Of a stretch of DNA of 64,000 nt, positions 59,960-64,000 are shown piece by piece. Below the pieces are notes generated by a model. The model saw nothing but the letters and a program-made list of their open reading frames with translations, searched no databases and was not told where the DNA came from. The DNA comes from an uncultured Lachnospiraceae bacterium (lineage in GTDB: Bacteria; Bacillota; Clostridia; Lachnospirales; Lachnospiraceae). How positions within the stretch are numbered: the stretch's first letter is position 1; the number at the start of each line of letters is the position of its first letter. Position numbers and translations under genes: made by a program. Where the stretch lies: assembly GCA_947644545.1 (NCBI GenBank), contig CANRZW010000010.1, positions 1 to 64,000 of the forward strand, read 5' to 3'.

Positions 59960-60835
59960 TCAACCACTTCGATTCAACCGCTTCATCAGGATCGTCAACG
60001 CTATGGAATAGATCATGATCGTTACCGTAATAGAACTTCCCAATCCGAATTTATTCTGGACAAACGCCGTCTTATACATAAATACCGCCAGGAAAGAGGA
60101 TGCATTGCCCGGTCCTCCCTGCGTCAGCGCCCAGGAATAGTCGAAGGACTTCAAGGAGCCTGTAACCACCAGAATGATCGCAACTACAATCGCGTCCCAG
60201 CTCATCGGCACCACAATACGCGCAAAGATCTGAAAAGAATTAGCCCCATCGATATCGGCGCTTTCCAACATCTCGTGATTGATCGACTGCATCGACGCAA
60301 ATATAATCACCAGCGAATACCCGATATACTGCCAGATCTGCGGAAAAATAACGGAATTTACCACTACCTTTACATCCGAAAGCCAATTTCTTTTCAGAAA
60401 AGGCAAATGCAGCATATCCAGGATCCTGTTGATCGGACCGGCATCCCCATTATAAAAAACGGAAAACATGATACCAATCGCAATGGGCGCAACCACCACC
60501 GGAATGAAATAAAAAGTCCTGAAAACCTTATATCCCTTAGTCCGACGCAGCAGCAGAAACGATAAAACCGTTGCAATCGGTATCTGGACAAAAACAGAGG
60601 CGCCGACCAGTCTCAATGTATTGAACAGAACTCTCCAGTAATCCTTCTGTGAAAAGACCGTTATATAATTTTGAATACCGTTCATCCTAGGACTGCCGAT
60701 TCCGTCCCATGCCGTAAAGCTGTAATACGTGGAACAAAACACCGGCGCGATAATAAAAACCGTATATAAGATAAGCGCCGGCATGATGAATGCTATGGCA
60801 AACCAATACTTTCTTTTTTTCATATTTACCCCCAT
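59960..60835 (-). CDS. Sugar ABC transporter permease (MalF-like)
   Basis: MLESADIDGANSFQIFARIVVPM signature. Confidence 0.92.
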   Translation of the reverse strand: MGVNMKKRKYWFAIAFIMPALILYTVFIIAPVFCSTYYSFTAWDGIGSPRMNGIQNYITVFSQKDYWRVLFNTLRLVGASVFVQIPIATVLSFLLLRRTKGYKVFRTFYFIPVVVAPIAIGIMFSVFYNGDAGPINRILDMLHLPFLKRNWLSDVKVVVNSVIFPQIWQYIGYSLVIIFASMQSINHEMLESADIDGANSFQIFARIVVPMSWDAIVVAIILVVTGSLKSFDYSWALTQGGPGNASSFLAVFMYKTAFVQNKFGLGSSITVTIMIYSIALTILMKRLNRSG

Positions 60836-60888
60836 GCCGAAGCGTCACAAATTCCAACGGAACTTGTTTAAGTTTGTGGAACTAAATT

Positions 60889-62256
60889 CTATTCCACATT
60901 GTCAAACGCAGCCTGCACCTTCTGTACGAAATCCACACCGTCAACAGCTCCCGCAAACATTTCGTCCAAGCCGTCAGAATACGTCGTAGCAGTATCTGTC
61001 GTCGGCATTAAGAACCAGAGCGGCTGATAAGTCGGCTTGTCGTTCGTGTACTCAATCGCTTTTGCCATCCAGGGATCCAGCTCGGAAGCATCAAGCGTAA
61101 TGTTCTTGGCCGGCATGGTAGCCGTCTTCCCCAATGCGCTGAAAATTTCATCCGAAAGCAGGAAATCCACAAAATCAATCACCGCTTCCTTCCTGACAGG
61201 ATCCTCAAAAGCTTCTGTGGTAATGCATAATCCTTCCGAAATCGCCCCCATATTAAACTCGGCAGGTACCGTGGCCGCCTCCGGCATGGTTGGGAAAGGA
61301 GCCATCACAGTCGTATTCAATACCTCTTCATTGATAGAGGAGAAAATCCAGGGTGCACACATCATCATTGCCGCTTTTGACTGTGTATAGAGCAGAGCCG
61401 CATTCTCTCCACCGCCGTTTGCGATCGTATCCTCCGGATACATGCCAAGATCCCTCATTTCAACGATATACTCCGCCGCTCTCTTCGTCGCCTCCGATGC
61501 AAACTCATGGTCGATCGTCAGATCTCTCGTTTCGTCAATTCCGCCCGCCATCTGATAGAGCACCTGGTTGTAAAGAATGTGTCCGTAATCACCGCCTTTT
61601 GAGCCTACTCCGATTGTCGTTATTCCATGCTCCCGAAATACCTCATTACATTGCTTCAATTGATCATATGTGGTCGGAATTTCCAGACCATATTCCTGAA
61701 ACAACGCCTCATTGTAAATGCAGAACCATTTAAAACTTTCCACCGGAAACATAAACTCCTTACCATCCAGTGTCGAATTCAGAAATGTGCTGTCATCCCA
61801 CTGCTCTCTTCGGATCGTCTTGCTTTCCGCACAATAAGTATCTACATCTACCAGCAGTCCGTTCTCCACCATCGAACCCAGGTTGGATTCCCCGCCCCAA
61901 TACATAAATACATCGGGCAGATCACCGGCTGCCAGATCTACCTTGATCTTATCCTGCAGATCCATTCCACTTGCTGTTTCCAGAATAATATTCACGGAAT
62001 CTTTATGGCTTTCCACATAGTCCGTGATCATTTTCTCATAAGCAGCATTTTTGGGATCGGCGGTTCCTGTCCAATTATAGGCGAACCGGATCGTTGGAAT
62101 ATCCGCATTGCCGCTCTCCTCACGTTCCTGTGCTGCTCTTTCCTCCTGGTCCTCATTGTCTCGCTGCACAGACTCCGAGGAAGCGGATGCACATCCGCCA
62201 AGCACTGCCACAACCATTGATGCCGCTAACAAGATCCCCATAACCTTTACCTTCAT
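60889..62256 (-). CDS. Extracellular solute-binding lipoprotein
   Basis: MKVKVMGILLAASMVVAVLGGCAS lipobox; SD GGAGG with 8-nt spacing. Confidence 0.9.
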   Translation of the reverse strand: MKVKVMGILLAASMVVAVLGGCASASSESVQRDNEDQEERAAQEREESGNADIPTIRFAYNWTGTADPKNAAYEKMITDYVESHKDSVNIILETASGMDLQDKIKVDLAAGDLPDVFMYWGGESNLGSMVENGLLVDVDTYCAESKTIRREQWDDSTFLNSTLDGKEFMFPVESFKWFCIYNEALFQEYGLEIPTTYDQLKQCNEVFREHGITTIGVGSKGGDYGHILYNQVLYQMAGGIDETRDLTIDHEFASEATKRAAEYIVEMRDLGMYPEDTIANGGGENAALLYTQSKAAMMMCAPWIFSSINEEVLNTTVMAPFPTMPEAATVPAEFNMGAISEGLCITTEAFEDPVRKEAVIDFVDFLLSDEIFSALGKTATMPAKNITLDASELDPWMAKAIEYTNDKPTYQPLWFLMPTTDTATTYSDGLDEMFAGAVDGVDFVQKVQAAFDNVE

Positions 62257-62434
62257 ATTCATGCCCTCCTTCATTACTATAGTCCCTGTAATTACTCAGT
62301 TTCCTTCTGTACTTTTATAGTAAATGCCTGATAACAGCCTGTAAATTGAACTATTCTCAGAAACCTTAACCTATTTATATATTTTGCCTGTTTTGATTAA
62401 AATCAACCATACCAGGACTCTTTCTGTACCCGAC

Positions 62435-62476
62435 AAAAAAGCCCTGCGGACCATACATAGTCCTCAGAGCCTTTTG
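62435..62476 (-). terminator. Intrinsic terminator after AraC-type regulator
   Basis: GGCTCTGAGGAC...GTCCGCAGGGCTTTTTT on minus strand. Confidence 0.7.
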
Positions 62477-63277
62477 CTACTGCACCGGTTTTCCTTCCCG
62501 ATATTCCGACGGCGTCACCCCGACATATTTTTTGAAAATACGATTAAAATAAGCAATGCTGTTATAGCCCGACATATCCGCCACTTCATTTATTTTCAGG
62601 AAAGGCTGCCGTAAAAGTATCTTCGCATTTTCCAGCCGCAGGCTGTTCAAGTAATCATTAAACCCGCAGCCGGTCTCTTTCTTAAACAACTGCGAAAAAT
62701 ATGCCGGGTTCACAAAAACCTTTCCCGCAATCATTTCCAGGCTGATATCCTCGTTATAATGATTCCGGATATAGTCAATGGCCAGTCTTACCGACTCTTT
62801 CCCACTTACAACGGGATCTGCTTCAACCTCACTGCCCCCTGAAAGTTTCGCGATCTCCGTCTTCAGCTTGGAAACATACTTTGACGACTTTTCCCGTGCA
62901 AGAATCGCGTCTCTGGCTCTTTCCAGGATTCTGCGCATTTCGGCTTCCTCCAGTGGTTTCAGCAGATAGTCAAAAGCCTCCATCCGGATCGCTTCCCTGG
63001 CATACTGAAATTCATCATAACCGCTGATGAAAATCACGATCGTATCCTTATTCTTCTTGTTCTTTCTTATACGGTCAATCATCTGCAGGCCGTTAACACC
63101 AGGCATACAGATATCTGTGATAACGATTTCCGGATGCAGTCTTTCTATCATCTTCAACCCTTCCTCACCGTCATATGCCTCTCCCACAGGCTTCATACCA
63201 AGTTCATCCCAGGGGATCAGCCGCTTTACCAGAGAACAAATCGGTTTTTCGTCATCCAGAATTAAAACCTTGATCAT
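62477..63277 (-). CDS. Response regulator, REC plus AraC HTH
   Basis: [64 protein letters not shown]. Confidence 0.92.
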   Translation of the reverse strand: MIKVLILDDEKPICSLVKRLIPWDELGMKPVGEAYDGEEGLKMIERLHPEIVITDICMPGVNGLQMIDRIRKNKKNKDTIVIFISGYDEFQYAREAIRMEAFDYLLKPLEEAEMRRILERARDAILAREKSSKYVSKLKTEIAKLSGGSEVEADPVVSGKESVRLAIDYIRNHYNEDISLEMIAGKVFVNPAYFSQLFKKETGCGFNDYLNSLRLENAKILLRQPFLKINEVADMSGYNSIAYFNRIFKKYVGVTPSEYREGKPVQ

Positions 63278-63354
63278 ACTTGCACCCTCATTTCTTCCTC
63301 ACTTCAATCTTTCCCACATGCCGCCTGCAGCGCTACCAACAGGCACCGATAACT

Positions 63355-64000
63355 TCACCCTTCTGTTCTGTACGGCAGCCGAACAGTCACCTGCGTCCCT
63401 TCTCCCTGACGGCTTTCCACCCGAATCCCGTAAGGCTCCCCGTAATACAGTTTCAGGCGCATATCTACATTGCTCAGGCCGATACCATGGGACGTTTCCC
63501 GTTTGTCTGCCAGATCGGCATTAATTTTGTCAAGCTGTTCCGGAGCCATTCCAATTCCGTTATCGATAATGCGGAATACGATCTCGCCCTCTTTGAGAGC
63601 GCCAATGACCGTCACAACACCACTGCCCTTTTTTGGCTCCACGCCATGACTGACCGCATTCTCAATAATCGGCTGCAAGATGAACTTTATCATGCGGCAG
63701 TCCATGACCGTCTCGTCAATATAATACAGGATCGACAGCCGGTCTCCATACCGGAAATTCTGAATCTGCGCATAGCTTTTGATATGATCGATCTCCTCCC
63801 GGACCGTTACGATATTCTCTTTGCTGATGCTGTACCGAAAAGTCTTCGCCAGCGCCTTCGTCATCTCGCCAATGCTTATCACACCATACTCCAGTGCAAT
63901 GCTCCTGATATCTTCCAGTGTATTATAGAGAAAATGTGGATTGATCTGCGCCTGCAGCGCCCGCAGCTGCGTGAATGCCCGCTCCTTTTCCTTTTCAACC
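63355..64000 (-). CDS. Sensor histidine kinase, YesM-like (partial, runs off window)
   Basis: INPHFLYNTLEDI frame open to 64000; DNGIGMAPEQL; SHGIGLSNVDMRLKLYYG. Confidence 0.9.
   Translation of the reverse strand, partial: VEKEKERAFTQLRALQAQINPHFLYNTLEDIRSIALEYGVISIGEMTKALAKTFRYSISKENIVTVREEIDHIKSYAQIQNFRYGDRLSILYYIDETVMDCRMIKFILQPIIENAVSHGVEPKKGSGVVTVIGALKEGEIVFRIIDNGIGMAPEQLDKINADLADKRETSHGIGLSNVDMRLKLYYGEPYGIRVESRQGEGTQVTVRLPYRTEG

Noticed and set aside
1-64000. CRISPR array, tRNA/rRNA genes, prophage or intact IS element
   Set aside because: Looked for regularly spaced repeats, tRNA-like cloverleaves, structural phage genes and transposases by eye; only the Rpn-type nuclease was found.

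Overview
The window looks like an ordinary chromosomal segment of a spore-forming Lachnospiraceae-type Firmicute; this taxon is inferred from protein style and gene content, not from a database search. It is rich in carbohydrate utilisation genes: three sugar ABC transporters with YesM/YesN-like two-component regulators, a GH31 alpha-xylosidase, a tandem pair of GH120-like beta-xylosidases and a GH9-like lipoprotein. Housekeeping genes include pyrC-pyrK-pyrD, ileS with a T-box leader, glgP, hflX, mutM and an aconitase-family hydratase. Sporulation-type genes include a SPOCS/LysM protein, a SpoIIQ-like M23 protein and SpoID/SpoIID. There are also two hybrid histidine kinases, an Rpn-type nuclease and several decayed gene remnants. 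I saw no CRISPR array, prophage, complete IS element or obvious defence island. The most interesting signals are intergenic: a structured ~195-nt leader behind a good promoter upstream of a hybrid kinase; a nested inverted repeat plus a 46-bp tandem repeat between the ileS T-box terminator and ileS; a terminator-like hairpin holding the Shine-Dalgarno of the SPOCS gene; a three-copy dispersed 5'-leader repeat; an overlooked 47-aa ORF between the hydratase and its terminator; and enzyme homologues with altered active-site motifs (GH9-like, two MBL-fold proteins, a pseudo-receiver). No folding, alignment or search software was used. Repeats and stems were found by reading and should be recomputed.
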